Origin: Amycolatopsis rifamycinica
GTDB lineage: Bacteria; Actinomycetota; Actinomycetes; Mycobacteriales; Pseudonocardiaceae
NCBI RefSeq assembly: GCF_000695625.1
Contig: NZ_JMQI01000017.1
Coordinates: 1-52,568, forward strand
DNA: 52,568 bases
Direction of reading: 5' to 3'
Shown here: positions 1 through 8,147 of the stretch, piece after piece
Position numbering within the stretch: position 1 is the first letter of the stretch
Layout: each line of letters starts with the position of its first letter
Position numbers and translations under genes: made by a program
Notes under the pieces: model-generated
What the model saw: the letters and a program-made list of their open reading frames with translations, nothing else
The model's database searches: none
Told to the model about the DNA's origin: nothing

Positions 1-1498
1 CGGGAGCGGCGGCCGTCGACGGGGCGGCGGGCGGCTTGACGGCGGTCGACGTGGGCGCGCCACCCGGGCCGGCGGCGGAGTTCCGGAGGTCCTTGCCCAG
101 CAGCGCGCGCACGTGCCCGGCGGGGACGTCCCGGTCCGGCTCGGCCTGCGCACCGGTGCCCAGCGCCTGCTTGACCAGGGCCAGTGCGGCCTCGTCGCCC
201 GGGTGGTACCGGAGGACGGTGGTGTTTCGGGTGCTCAGCCGCTGGTCGGCGGCGAGGGTGAAGCCCTTGCCCTGCAGCATCGCGCGCGTCTGACCGGCCA
301 GCGACGGCGAGCCCGAGCCGTCGAACAGCTCGACCGTGACGGCCTTCGCGCCGGGCAGCTGCGCCGACGTCGGTGTCGCCGCCGGGGTGTCGCCGTCCGA
401 CGTCAGCCGGGCCACCTCCGCCGCCACCTGGGCCGGGTCGACGCGCAGCACGTCGGCGCCGCCGATGGTCGCGTTGCCCAGCGTCGGGATCGTGTGGAAC
501 TCGATGTTGCCACCGGTCAGGCCGCGCATCTGCTCGGCGAACTCCGTCAGGTCCCAGCCCTGCGACACGACGACGGACTTCTTCACCGCCGTCACCAGGT
601 CCGCGATCTTCGCCGGGCTGGTCAGCACGTCGGTCGAGATCACCTTGCGGGCCAGGCCGGAGAGGAACGCCTGCTGGCGCGCGATCCGGTCGAGGTCGTA
701 GTTGGGCAGGCCGTAGCGCTGGCGGACGAACGCGAGCGCCTGCACGCCTTCGATCGTCTGGCGCCCGCCGGGCAGGTCGACGCCGGACTTCGCTTCCTTG
801 ACCGGTCCCTTGAGGCAGACCTCGACGCCGCCGATCGACTTGGTGATCTCGTAGAAGCTCGCCAGGTTGACCTCGGCGTAGCGGTCGATCATGCCCGGCT
901 TGCCGATGAACTTCTCGATCGTCGCGATGAGGTTCTTCCGGCCGGCGACCTTCGCCTGCGCGTCGGCCTCCTTGAGGTCGGTCATGCCCTGGCGCTGCAA
1001 CGCCCGGTAAGTGTCCGTGTACGCGTAGACGAACGCGCTGTTGAGCTTGTGCTTGCCGAAGCCGCCGGTCAGCTCCACCCACGAGTCGCGGGGGAACGAG
1101 ACCGCGATCGCCTGCTTCCCGTTCTGGGGGATGTGCACCAGGATCATCGTGTCGGTGTTCAGCTCGCCGTCGGAGACGCCGGCGTGCAGCATGTCCAGCA
1201 CCTCGCGGGGCAGCGGGTTGCCCTGCGCGTCGGTGCGGCTGTCCTGGCCGACCAGGAGGATGTCGACCGCGCCGTCGAGCGGCTTCGCGTGCGCTTCGGT
1301 GTCGGCGAAGACGTTCGTCGTCGTCAGGCCGGTGTTCGGGTCGCCGATGTAGTGCCAGCCGTACCAGGTCAGGGCCAGCACGGCCACCGACAACAGGGAC
1401 ACCACGGCTTTCCCGCCGCGGCGGGCGAAGGCCGCGGCACCGTGGCCGGTGTCCGGCCGCCGGCGTGCCGGGATGGTCGGCGCAGCCTGTTCGGTCAC
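1..1498 (-). CDS. LytR-CpsA-Psr (LCP) family cell-wall glycopolymer ligase, C-terminus cut by window edge
   Basis: About 499 residues are visible on the minus strand and the gene runs off base 1. The protein begins with a short basic cytoplasmic tail, then a single membrane helix at about residues 27-45, and the LCP catalytic core with recognisable blocks DSRTD, NTDTMILVHIPQNG and SFPRDSWV, which supply the conserved Arg/Asp residues of the family. A LytR_C-like domain follows (VTVELFDGSG...), then a Pro/Ala-rich tail. LCP enzymes transfer undecaprenyl- or decaprenyl-linked glycopolymers onto peptidoglycan at the outer face of the membrane. The GTG start at 1498 has a good Shine-Dalgarno (GGGGAGGA). 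It diverges from rmlB/rmlD, as Rv3267 lies next to rmlD in M. tuberculosis, so a role in attaching the rhamnose-linked wall polymer is likely but inferred. Confidence 0.9.
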   Translation of the reverse strand, partial: MTEQAAPTIPARRRPDTGHGAAAFARRGGKAVVSLLSVAVLALTWYGWHYIGDPNTGLTTTNVFADTEAHAKPLDGAVDILLVGQDSRTDAQGNPLPREVLDMLHAGVSDGELNTDTMILVHIPQNGKQAIAVSFPRDSWVELTGGFGKHKLNSAFVYAYTDTYRALQRQGMTDLKEADAQAKVAGRKNLIATIEKFIGKPGMIDRYAEVNLASFYEITKSIGGVEVCLKGPVKEAKSGVDLPGGRQTIEGVQALAFVRQRYGLPNYDLDRIARQQAFLSGLARKVISTDVLTSPAKIADLVTAVKKSVVVSQGWDLTEFAEQMRGLTGGNIEFHTIPTLGNATIGGADVLRVDPAQVAAEVARLTSDGDTPAATPTSAQLPGAKAVTVELFDGSGSPSLAGQTRAMLQGKGFTLAADQRLSTRNTTVLRYHPGDEAALALVKQALGTGAQAEPDRDVPAGHVRALLGKDLRNSAAGPGGAPTSTAVKPPAAPSTAAAP

Positions 1499-1635
1499 GC
1501 GCTTCCTCCCCTGTGACCCCGTGCTTCCCCCATGGCACCAGTGTGCCTCCAGCGGAGACTGTACTGAGGGTGTTGTGGGACCTCCGTAGGCTGGGGGCGA
1601 ATTGCCCCGCCCGGGGCGTGAGGAAAGGCGGGAAG

Positions 1636-2625
1636 ATGCGGGTCCTGGTCACCGGGGGTGCCGGCTTCATCGGGTCGCACTACGTCCGGCAGGTGCTGAC
1701 CGGCGCCTATCCGACGCTGCGTGACGCCGAGGTGGTCGTGCTGGACAAGCTCACCTACGCGGGCAACGAGGCCAACCTGGCCCCGGTCGCCGCCGACCCG
1801 CGGCTCGAGTTCGTCCGCGGCGACATCTGCGACACGGCGCTGGTCACCGACGTCATGACCGGCGTGGACCTTGTCGTGCACTTCGCGGCGGAGTCGCATG
1901 TGGACCGTTCGATCCTCGGCGCCGCGGATTTCGTGCTGACGAACGTGCTCGGCACGCAGAACCTGCTGCAGGCGGCCCTGGAAGCGGGCGTCGGCAAGTT
2001 CGTGCACGTCTCCACCGACGAGGTGTACGGCTCGATCGAGCACGGTTCGTGGACCGAAGACCACCTGCTGGAGCCGAATTCGCCGTACTCTGCGTCGAAG
2101 GCGTCGTCCGACCTGGTGGCGCGGTCGTTCTTCCGCACCCACGGGCTGCCGGTGTGCATCACCCGGTGTTCCAACAACTACGGTCCGTACCAGTTCCCGG
2201 AAAAGGTCATCCCGCTGTTCGTCACGAGCCTGCTGGACGGGCGGAAGGTGCCGCTCTACGGCGACGGCCTCAACGTCCGTGACTGGCTGCACGTGGACGA
2301 CCACTGCCACGGCATCCAGCTGGTCGCCGACGGCGGGCGGCCGGGCGAGATCTACAACATCGGCGGCGGCACCGAGCTGACGAACCGGGCGCTGACGGAA
2401 AAGCTGCTGGCGGCGGTCGGCGCGGACTGGGACAGCGTCGAGCCGGTGGAGGACCGCAAGGGCCACGACCGCCGGTATTCGGTGGACATCACCAAGATCG
2501 GCGACGAACTGGGGTACGCTCCGCGCGTTTCGTTCGATGACGGACTGGCCGCGACCGTGGCCTGGTACCGGGACAACCGCGCGTGGTGGGAGCCGCTGGC
2601 CGGGCGGGCCGCGCTGAAGAAGTAG
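1636..2625 (+). CDS. rmlB: dTDP-glucose 4,6-dehydratase
   Basis: A 329-residue short-chain dehydrogenase of the extended type. The N-terminus has the NAD-binding GGAGFIGSH loop (residues 7-15); the dehydratase-specific triad T127-D128-E129 sits in STDEVYGS, and the catalytic Y151-x3-K155 pair in YSASK. Length matches RmlB (about 330). It converts dTDP-glucose to dTDP-4-keto-6-deoxyglucose, step two of dTDP-L-rhamnose synthesis. ATG at 1636 is chosen because the Rossmann strand begins immediately and AGGAAAGGCGGGAAG precedes it; the reading frame is open further upstream but that stretch has no family similarity I recognise. rmlD follows after 9 bases, so the two are probably co-transcribed. 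Confidence 0.95.
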   Translation: MRVLVTGGAGFIGSHYVRQVLTGAYPTLRDAEVVVLDKLTYAGNEANLAPVAADPRLEFVRGDICDTALVTDVMTGVDLVVHFAAESHVDRSILGAADFVLTNVLGTQNLLQAALEAGVGKFVHVSTDEVYGSIEHGSWTEDHLLEPNSPYSASKASSDLVARSFFRTHGLPVCITRCSNNYGPYQFPEKVIPLFVTSLLDGRKVPLYGDGLNVRDWLHVDDHCHGIQLVADGGRPGEIYNIGGGTELTNRALTEKLLAAVGADWDSVEPVEDRKGHDRRYSVDITKIGDELGYAPRVSFDDGLAATVAWYRDNRAWWEPLAGRAALKK

Positions 2626-2634
2626 GGGTTTTCT

Positions 2635-3522
2635 GTGCCGCTGACGGTACTTGTGCCCGGGGGTTCCGGGCAGCTCGGCCGGGATCTCGCCGCGCTGGCG
2701 TCCCCCTCGGTGGACGTCGTGGCGCCCGGTTCGGCCGAGCTGGACGTGACGGCGACGGGCCAGGTGCTGGCCGCGGTCCGGGCGCTGGCCGAGCGGGCCG
2801 CCGAAACGGGAGCGGCCCCGGTGGTGATCAACGCGGCGGCGTACACGGCGGTCGACGCGGCGGAGACCGACGAGGAGCGCGCGTTCGCGGTGAACGCGGA
2901 CGGCCCGCGGGTCCTGGCGGCGGCGTGCGCGTCCCGGCGGGTGCCGCTGATCCACGTGTCGACGGACTACGTGTTCCCGGGCGACGCCTCGGCCCCGTAC
3001 GAGCCTTCGGACAAGCTGGGGCCGCGGTCGGCGTACGGCCGCACGAAGGCGGCGGGCGAGGACGCGGTGCTCGGGTCCGGGGCGTCTTCGTGGGTGGTGC
3101 GCACGGGGTGGCTCTACGGGCGGTCCGGGACGAACTTCGTGAAGACCATGGCTTCGCTGGAGGCTTCCCGGGACACACTGTCCGTTGTGGACGATCAGGT
3201 GGGCGGTCCGACGTGGACGGCCGACCTGGCGGCGGGGTTGCTGGAGCTGGCTTCGCGGGCGGCTGCGGGGGAGGGGCCGGCGCAGCGGGTGCTGCACTGC
3301 ACGAACGCGGGCGCGGTGAGCTGGTGCGGATTCGCGCGCGCGGTCTTCTCCCACTTGGGGGCGGACCCGTCCCGCGTCCACCCGTGCACGACGGCGGAGT
3401 ACCCGCGCCCGGCACCGAGGCCGGCGTACTCGGTGCTGTCACCGGCTTCGTGGGTGGAGGCCGGGTTGACCCCGATGCGGCCTTGGGACGAGGCTTTGGA
3501 GGCCTATTTCGCGGCTGAGTAG
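2635..3522 (+). CDS. rmlD: dTDP-4-dehydrorhamnose reductase
   Basis: A 295-residue RmlD-family SDR. It starts at GTG 2635 directly into the nucleotide-binding loop VPGGSGQLG, and has the family blocks STDYVF and YGRTKAAGE (catalytic Tyr-x3-Lys) plus VVDDQVGGPTW, typical of the substrate-binding domain. It catalyses the NAD(P)H-dependent last step to dTDP-L-rhamnose. The product feeds rhamnosyltransferases such as the WbbL-like protein at 10867-11727. The gene is 9 bases downstream of rmlB and converges on a glycosyltransferase. Confidence 0.94.
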   Translation: MPLTVLVPGGSGQLGRDLAALASPSVDVVAPGSAELDVTATGQVLAAVRALAERAAETGAAPVVINAAAYTAVDAAETDEERAFAVNADGPRVLAAACASRRVPLIHVSTDYVFPGDASAPYEPSDKLGPRSAYGRTKAAGEDAVLGSGASSWVVRTGWLYGRSGTNFVKTMASLEASRDTLSVVDDQVGGPTWTADLAAGLLELASRAAAGEGPAQRVLHCTNAGAVSWCGFARAVFSHLGADPSRVHPCTTAEYPRPAPRPAYSVLSPASWVEAGLTPMRPWDEALEAYFAAE

Positions 3523-3542
3523 GCCCGGACTCCAGCGCCCCA

Positions 3543-3581
3543 AGGTGGCCTTGGGTGCGTTGGATCCACCGAAGGCCACAT
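3543..3581. terminator. Imperfect inverted repeat between convergent genes, likely bidirectional terminator
   Basis: Arms AGGTGGCCTTGGGT (3543-3556) and ACCGAAGGCCACAT (3568-3581) pair at 11 of 14 positions around an 11-nt loop. The position between the stops of rmlD (3522) and the leftward glycosyltransferase (3591) fits a shared terminator; there is no U-tract, as is usual at high GC. It could also be a dispersed intergenic repeat. Confidence 0.45.
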
Positions 3582-3590
3582 CGGGACGCG

Positions 3591-4676
3591 TCAGTGACGC
3601 CCTGAGGCCAGCCGGTACGCGCCCACCGTCAGCTCCGCGCACGTGCGCCACGTGAAGTTCGCCGCGTGGGCTCGGCGGGAGGCTGAGGTCGCCACCGCGT
3701 GCGGGTCCGTCACCGCCGTCCTCAGGGCTTCGGCCAAGCCGTCCACGTCGCCGTACGGGACCAGGCTTGCGCACTCGCCCGCCACTTCGCGCAGCGCCGG
3801 GATGTCCGTGCAGACCACCGGGACGTCCGAAGCCATCGCCTCCAGGACCGGCAGCCCGAAGCCCTCGTCGCGGGAGGGCAGGACCAGCGCCGACGCTCCC
3901 GCCACCACCGTGCGCAGGTCCACATCGGACAGATAGCCGGTCTGGGACCGGCGGGCGCCGCGGGGGAACGGGCCGGGACCCGCGAACACCAGGTCCGGGA
4001 GGTCCGGGGCCGCGTCGTGGGCGCGGGCCAGCCAGTCCAGGCCCTTGCGGGGGCCCGCCGCGCCCGCGAACAACAGGTACCGCGCGGGCAGGCCGAGGCG
4101 GGCCCGGCGCTCGTCGTCCGGGGGGCGGGCGGTGAACCACGCCGGGTTGACGCCCAGCGGGGTCACCACGATCTTCTCGCGCGAGACGTCGAGGCGCTCC
4201 GCCACCGCGTCCGCCACCGCCGAGGTCGGGGTGCAGATGACGTTCGCGCGGCGGGCGCCGCGGCGGACCAGCTCCGGCAGGCCGCGGTCGCTGGGGGCCA
4301 GCTCCTCCGGGTTGTCCAGGAACGCCAGGTCGTGGATCGTCACCACGCCGGCCGCGCGGAACCGGCCGGGGAGCACGAAGTTCGTGCCGTGCACCACGTC
4401 CGTCGGGCCCGCGAACAGCTCCACCGGCGGGAAGTCCGACCGCAGCCACGCCGCCCGCAGCAGGCGCGCCGCCACCGGCATCCCCCGGGCGCGGGCGCCG
4501 TACGGGAGCACGTGCCGCAGGCGCCGCCAGCCGCGCAGCGTGAACGCCACCGCGCGCGTGTCGACCTCCGGGATCGACACCAGTTCTTCGCTCAGCGCGG
4601 CCGTGTAGCGCCCGATCCCGGTGCGGGCGCCGAGCAGCGGGGTGCCGTCGAGGAGGACGCTCAGTGACCTAGCCAC
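3591..4676 (-). CDS. Glycosyltransferase family 4
   Basis: A 361-residue GT-B glycosyltransferase. The N-terminal half has the acceptor-side loop GTPLLGARTGIGRYTAAL; the C-terminal half has the donor-binding signature EGFGLPVLEAMASDVPVV with the ExxxE-type motif, and an R/K pair around GPRKGLDW. Such enzymes transfer sugar from NDP-sugars onto lipid-linked or polysaccharide acceptors in the cytoplasm. The GTG start at 4676 overlaps the end of the upstream GT2-GT4 gene by 8 bases, so translation is probably coupled. It is the last gene of a leftward GT operon (8129 to 3591). Donor and acceptor cannot be read from the sequence. Confidence 0.88.
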   Translation of the reverse strand: MARSLSVLLDGTPLLGARTGIGRYTAALSEELVSIPEVDTRAVAFTLRGWRRLRHVLPYGARARGMPVAARLLRAAWLRSDFPPVELFAGPTDVVHGTNFVLPGRFRAAGVVTIHDLAFLDNPEELAPSDRGLPELVRRGARRANVICTPTSAVADAVAERLDVSREKIVVTPLGVNPAWFTARPPDDERRARLGLPARYLLFAGAAGPRKGLDWLARAHDAAPDLPDLVFAGPGPFPRGARRSQTGYLSDVDLRTVVAGASALVLPSRDEGFGLPVLEAMASDVPVVCTDIPALREVAGECASLVPYGDVDGLAEALRTAVTDPHAVATSASRRAHAANFTWRTCAELTVGAYRLASGRH

Positions 4677-7218
4677 GGCGGAGCCGTTGCTTCGCGACCT
4701 TCACAGCGCGACCACCCACGCGCCGGGCCAGTTCCGCGGGGCCGCCGGCGTCGAGGTACTCGCGGATCAGGTCCAGGTCCCGGCGCAGCATCGCCCGGCC
4801 GCGCACCGGCGGTGTCGTCACCAGGTCCGCCGAGCCGGGCAGCCGGTCGGCCGCCGGGCGCGGGTCGCGGCAGAACTCCACCAGCGGCTTCAGCGCTTCG
4901 GGCCACGCGAACCGCTGTGCGACGACGGCGAGCCGCTCGACGCAGCCCGCGGCGAATTCCTCGTCGTACAACGCCTTTTCGAGCGCGTCGGCCAGCGCGG
5001 CGTCGTCCTCGGCCGGGACGACGACGCCCAGCCGCTCCGCCCGGACCAGGTCGGCGAACGCGTCGCCGTCGGTGGTGACGATCGGCAGCCCCGCCCACAG
5101 GTAGTCCAGCACGCGGGTGCGGAACGCGAACGTCGTTTCGACGTGCTCGTAGTGCGTGGTGACGCCGCAGTTCGCGTCGAGCAGCCAGTTCTGGCGCTCG
5201 TGGTAGGGCACCCACTGCTCGTTGAAGTAGACGTGCTTGCCGGTCAGCCCCAGCGAGTCGGCCAGCCGGATCGTCCGGGTGCCGATGTCCATCTCGGCGA
5301 CCTCGGGGTTCGGGTGCTCCATGCCGAGGAACACGAGCCGGACGTCACTGCGGTCGCGCCGCAGGCGATCGATCGCGCGGACCAGGGTCAGCGGGTCGAA
5401 CCAGCTGTACACCCCGCCCGCCCACAGCACGACGTGGTCGGTGCCGCCGATGCCCAGCGACGAGCGCAGCCCCGGCCCGGTGCGCACCGGCGGCTCCGGG
5501 GGCAGCCCGAACGGGACCACCGCGAGCAGCGACTGCGTCGTCGGGTCGGCGTCGTACAGCCGCGGGGAAAGCCGGCCCATCGCGGCCAGGTGCCCGAGCC
5601 AGAAGTGCCGCTGCCGCTCGGACGCGCAGAGGAAGAAGTCGCCGCGCTCGAGCTGGGCGTCGAGGACGCGGGTGACGCCGGCGAGGTCGGCCGCGCGCTG
5701 GTCGTCGGCGACGCCCTTGCCCTGTTCCAGCAGCTCCAGGTGCATCGGGTCGTACAGGTCGGCGACGACGATCTTGCCGCTGTGCTGCTTCTTCAGCGAC
5801 GGCGCCAGTTCCAGCACGTGCCCCTGCAGGACGACGACGTCGGCCCAGGCGATCGGCGCGTCGAGCTCGCGGTGCTTGCCCGCGCCGACCCGGAACGGCG
5901 CCGGCGGCGGCGTGGCCAGCGGGTTGGTGGTGATGAGGTGGACGTCGTGTTCGGCGGACAGCGCGAGGGCGATGTTCCAGGCGCGGATCGCCGGGCCCGC
6001 CATCCGCTCGGTGAGCGCGTCCCCGGTGATGACCAGGATCTTCCGGCGCTGCCCGAAGGCCTTTTCGATGCCGAACGCCTCGACGAGGATGTCGTGTGCG
6101 GCCAGGTAGCGCGGCAGCGGGTACGCCGGCTCCAAGGCCTTGCGCAGCAACGGAAGCAGGTCGGCGTCGGTGCGGACGCGGGCGGCCTGCTCGACCGCGC
6201 GGGACTCGGCCAGCGACGGCAGCTGCTCGACGAACTGGTCGATGGCCAGCAGCCCGGCGAGCGTGGTGCGCGGGATGGCGACCTCGCCGGACTCGATCGG
6301 GCCGACGCCGCGCTCCAGGTCCAGCTGGGTGGCGTCCAGCTCGCCGCGGGCGGTGGCCCGGCGCACGGCCAGGGCGAGCGCGGCGGGCAGCGCGCGGGCC
6401 AGCGTCTCGTCGGAAAGGTTCTTGTAGAGCGAGGCCAGGGCGTTGCGCTCCAGGAGGAACGTCTCGCGGCCGGTTTCCGGCGCGTCGACCGAGGCCATCG
6501 TGGCGTGGTGGCGGTGGTAGGTCAGCGACCCGGGGACGTACCGGACGCGCCAGCCGCGCAGGTTGAGCCGCCAGCCCAGGTCGACGTCCTCGTAGAACAT
6601 GAAGAACCGCTCGTCGAAGCCGCCGAGCTCGGCGAACACGCTCGCCCGGACGAACAGCGCCGAGCCGGTGCCGAACAGGACGTCCTTCGCGACCTCGTGC
6701 TCGGCGGCCGGGACGTCGGCCAGCGGCGCGCCGGCGTGGCGCTTGTAGCCCATGCCGAACCAGGTCAGGCCACCGTCGACGAAGTCGGTGCCGGTGCCGT
6801 CCCAGTCGAGGACCTTGCTGGCCACGGCGGCGACGCCGGGCTGGGCGCGCAGCTCGGCGACGGCGGCGGAGACCCAGCCGGGCGCCGGGCGGGCGTCGTT
6901 GTTGAGGAAGCCGAGGACGGTGCCCTTCGCGTGCTTCGCGCCGAGGTTGCACCCGCCCGCGAAGCCGGTGTTGCGGCCGGCCTCGACGACCTGGGCCCGC
7001 GGGACGGCCTCACGGATGCGCGCGGCCTCGTCCGAGTTGTCGACGCAGATCAGCTCGAGCTCGGGGTAGTCGTGCTCGGCGAGCGCGCGCAGGCAGGTGA
7101 TCGTGTCCTCGGCGCCGTGGTAGTTGACCACGATCACCGAGACGAGCGGTTGCGGATCCCCCTGCGCCAAAGCCAGCTCCTGTCGTCGGAATGCCAGCAA
7201 GCTTAAAGGCCTGCCCAT
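4669..7218 (-). CDS. Bifunctional glycosyltransferase, GT2 N-terminal domain fused to GT4-like C-terminal domain
   Basis: About 849 residues. The first third is a GT2 (GT-A) domain: LVSVIVVNYHGAEDT, the acidic-rich donor site FLNNDARPAPGW, and FMFYEDVDLGWRLN, typical of rhamnosyltransferase-like GT2s. A linker follows and then a GT-B domain starting near KILVITGDALTERMAGPAIR, ending with DYLWAGLPIVTTDGD and a helical C-terminus. The fusion suggests two successive sugar additions by one polypeptide. Start choice is uncertain: ATG 7218 overlaps the preceding gene by 16 bases with a weak ribosome site, while a TTG about 17 codons further in, just before the GT2 domain, has a better AGGAG. Reading frames extending upstream of 7218 have no homologous look. 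The gene sits between two other GT genes in one operon. Confidence 0.87.
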   Translation of the reverse strand: MGRPLSLLAFRRQELALAQGDPQPLVSVIVVNYHGAEDTITCLRALAEHDYPELELICVDNSDEAARIREAVPRAQVVEAGRNTGFAGGCNLGAKHAKGTVLGFLNNDARPAPGWVSAAVAELRAQPGVAAVASKVLDWDGTGTDFVDGGLTWFGMGYKRHAGAPLADVPAAEHEVAKDVLFGTGSALFVRASVFAELGGFDERFFMFYEDVDLGWRLNLRGWRVRYVPGSLTYHRHHATMASVDAPETGRETFLLERNALASLYKNLSDETLARALPAALALAVRRATARGELDATQLDLERGVGPIESGEVAIPRTTLAGLLAIDQFVEQLPSLAESRAVEQAARVRTDADLLPLLRKALEPAYPLPRYLAAHDILVEAFGIEKAFGQRRKILVITGDALTERMAGPAIRAWNIALALSAEHDVHLITTNPLATPPPAPFRVGAGKHRELDAPIAWADVVVLQGHVLELAPSLKKQHSGKIVVADLYDPMHLELLEQGKGVADDQRAADLAGVTRVLDAQLERGDFFLCASERQRHFWLGHLAAMGRLSPRLYDADPTTQSLLAVVPFGLPPEPPVRTGPGLRSSLGIGGTDHVVLWAGGVYSWFDPLTLVRAIDRLRRDRSDVRLVFLGMEHPNPEVAEMDIGTRTIRLADSLGLTGKHVYFNEQWVPYHERQNWLLDANCGVTTHYEHVETTFAFRTRVLDYLWAGLPIVTTDGDAFADLVRAERLGVVVPAEDDAALADALEKALYDEEFAAGCVERLAVVAQRFAWPEALKPLVEFCRDPRPAADRLPGSADLVTTPPVRGRAMLRRDLDLIREYLDAGGPAELARRVGGRAVKVAKQRLRRG

Positions 7219-8129
7219 GCTTCCCAGACCGCGCCTCGGCCGAGCGCCGCGCGACGGCTGATCTCGCGACGGGCGAGCAACGTCGCTGGTAGCCGCGCGG
7301 CCACCTCGGCCAGGACCCGGCAGCGCAGGCCGAAGCGGAAGTTCGCCGCCTTCGGCCGCCGGGGACGCAGTGGCAGCACCGCCGTCAACACGGCGAATCG
7401 GACCAGCTGGTTCACCGCGACGCCGCGGGGCGCGCAGCGCAGCAGCGTGAGCAGCCGGTTGCGCTCGTTCCAGCGGTGGAACAGAGGCGAGCCCAGCTCG
7501 CTGCTGACGCCGTGGGCGTGCCGGACGCGGGCGTCCGGCGCCGCGACGACGTCCCACCCGGCCAGCCGCAGCCGCCACGCCGTGTCGGTGTCCTCGTAGT
7601 AGCAGAAGAAGCTCGCCGGGATGCCCTGCACGCTCCGCAGGGCGCCGGTGCGGAGCAGGGCCGCGCCGCCGCAGAAGCCGAACACCTCGCCGGCCGGTTC
7701 GGTGACGTCGGCGCCGTGGCCGTCGGCGGTCAGCCGGACGCCGGCCGACTGCGTGGCGCCGTCGGGCCGCACGAGCCGGGACGTCGCCGCGGCGGCCAGC
7801 GGCGCCTTCTCGAGGGTGTCCTCCAGCGTCGCGAGCCAGTCCGGCGCGGGTTCGGCGTCGTCGTTCAGCCAGGCCATGAGCGGGGTCTGGACCTTTTCGA
7901 GTGCGACGGCGAGCGCGCCCGCGTAGCCGGTGTTGCGGGGCAGCCGGATTGCTTCCGGACCCGAAGGATGGGCCGCGAGCAGGGCCGCGGTGCCGTCATC
8001 GGAGGCGTTGTCGACCACGAGCGTCCGATGTGGACGCGTCTGCGCGGCCAGCGCGTCGAGGCAGGCCGTGATGTGCCCGGCACCCCGCCAGGTCACGACT
8101 ACCACCGTGGTGGCGGGATTCGCGGTCAC
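7203..8129 (-). CDS. Glycosyltransferase family 2 (rhamnosyltransferase-like)
   Basis: A 308-residue GT2. It opens with TTVVVVTWRGAGHITACLDAL and LVVDNASDDGTAALL (nucleotide-binding strand), then MAWLNDDAEPAPDW (divalent-metal/donor site) and FCYYEDTDTAWRLRLAGW, the acceptor-side motif shared with WbbL-type rhamnosyltransferases. The C-terminal 90 residues are basic and hydrophobic and may touch the membrane. GTG 8129 is chosen because a TATTGT hexamer ends 7 nt before it, i.e. a leaderless start. It is the first gene of the leftward operon 8129-3591 and faces another GT only 18 bp away. Confidence 0.87.
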   Translation of the reverse strand: MTANPATTVVVVTWRGAGHITACLDALAAQTRPHRTLVVDNASDDGTAALLAAHPSGPEAIRLPRNTGYAGALAVALEKVQTPLMAWLNDDAEPAPDWLATLEDTLEKAPLAAAATSRLVRPDGATQSAGVRLTADGHGADVTEPAGEVFGFCGGAALLRTGALRSVQGIPASFFCYYEDTDTAWRLRLAGWDVVAAPDARVRHAHGVSSELGSPLFHRWNERNRLLTLLRCAPRGVAVNQLVRFAVLTAVLPLRPRRPKAANFRFGLRCRVLAEVAARLPATLLARREISRRAALGRGAVWEAWAGL

Positions 8130-8135
8130 GTCCCG

Positions 8136-8142
8136 CACAATA
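8136..8142. promoter_or_regulatory. Overlapping back-to-back -10 elements of a divergent leaderless pair
   Basis: Only 18 bp separate the start codons of the two divergent glycosyltransferase genes (8129 leftward, 8148 rightward). On the plus strand CACAAT (8136-8141) lies 6 nt before GTG 8148; on the minus strand TATTGT (8142-8137) lies 7 nt before GTG 8129. The two hexamers overlap by five bases. There is no room for ribosome-binding sites, so both mRNAs should start at or next to the start codon. Confidence 0.6.
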
Positions 8143-8147
8143 GCCGC

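Noticed and set aside
4621..7206. 861-codon plus-strand frame
   Set aside because: Antisense to the GT2-GT4 fusion, which has clear motifs.
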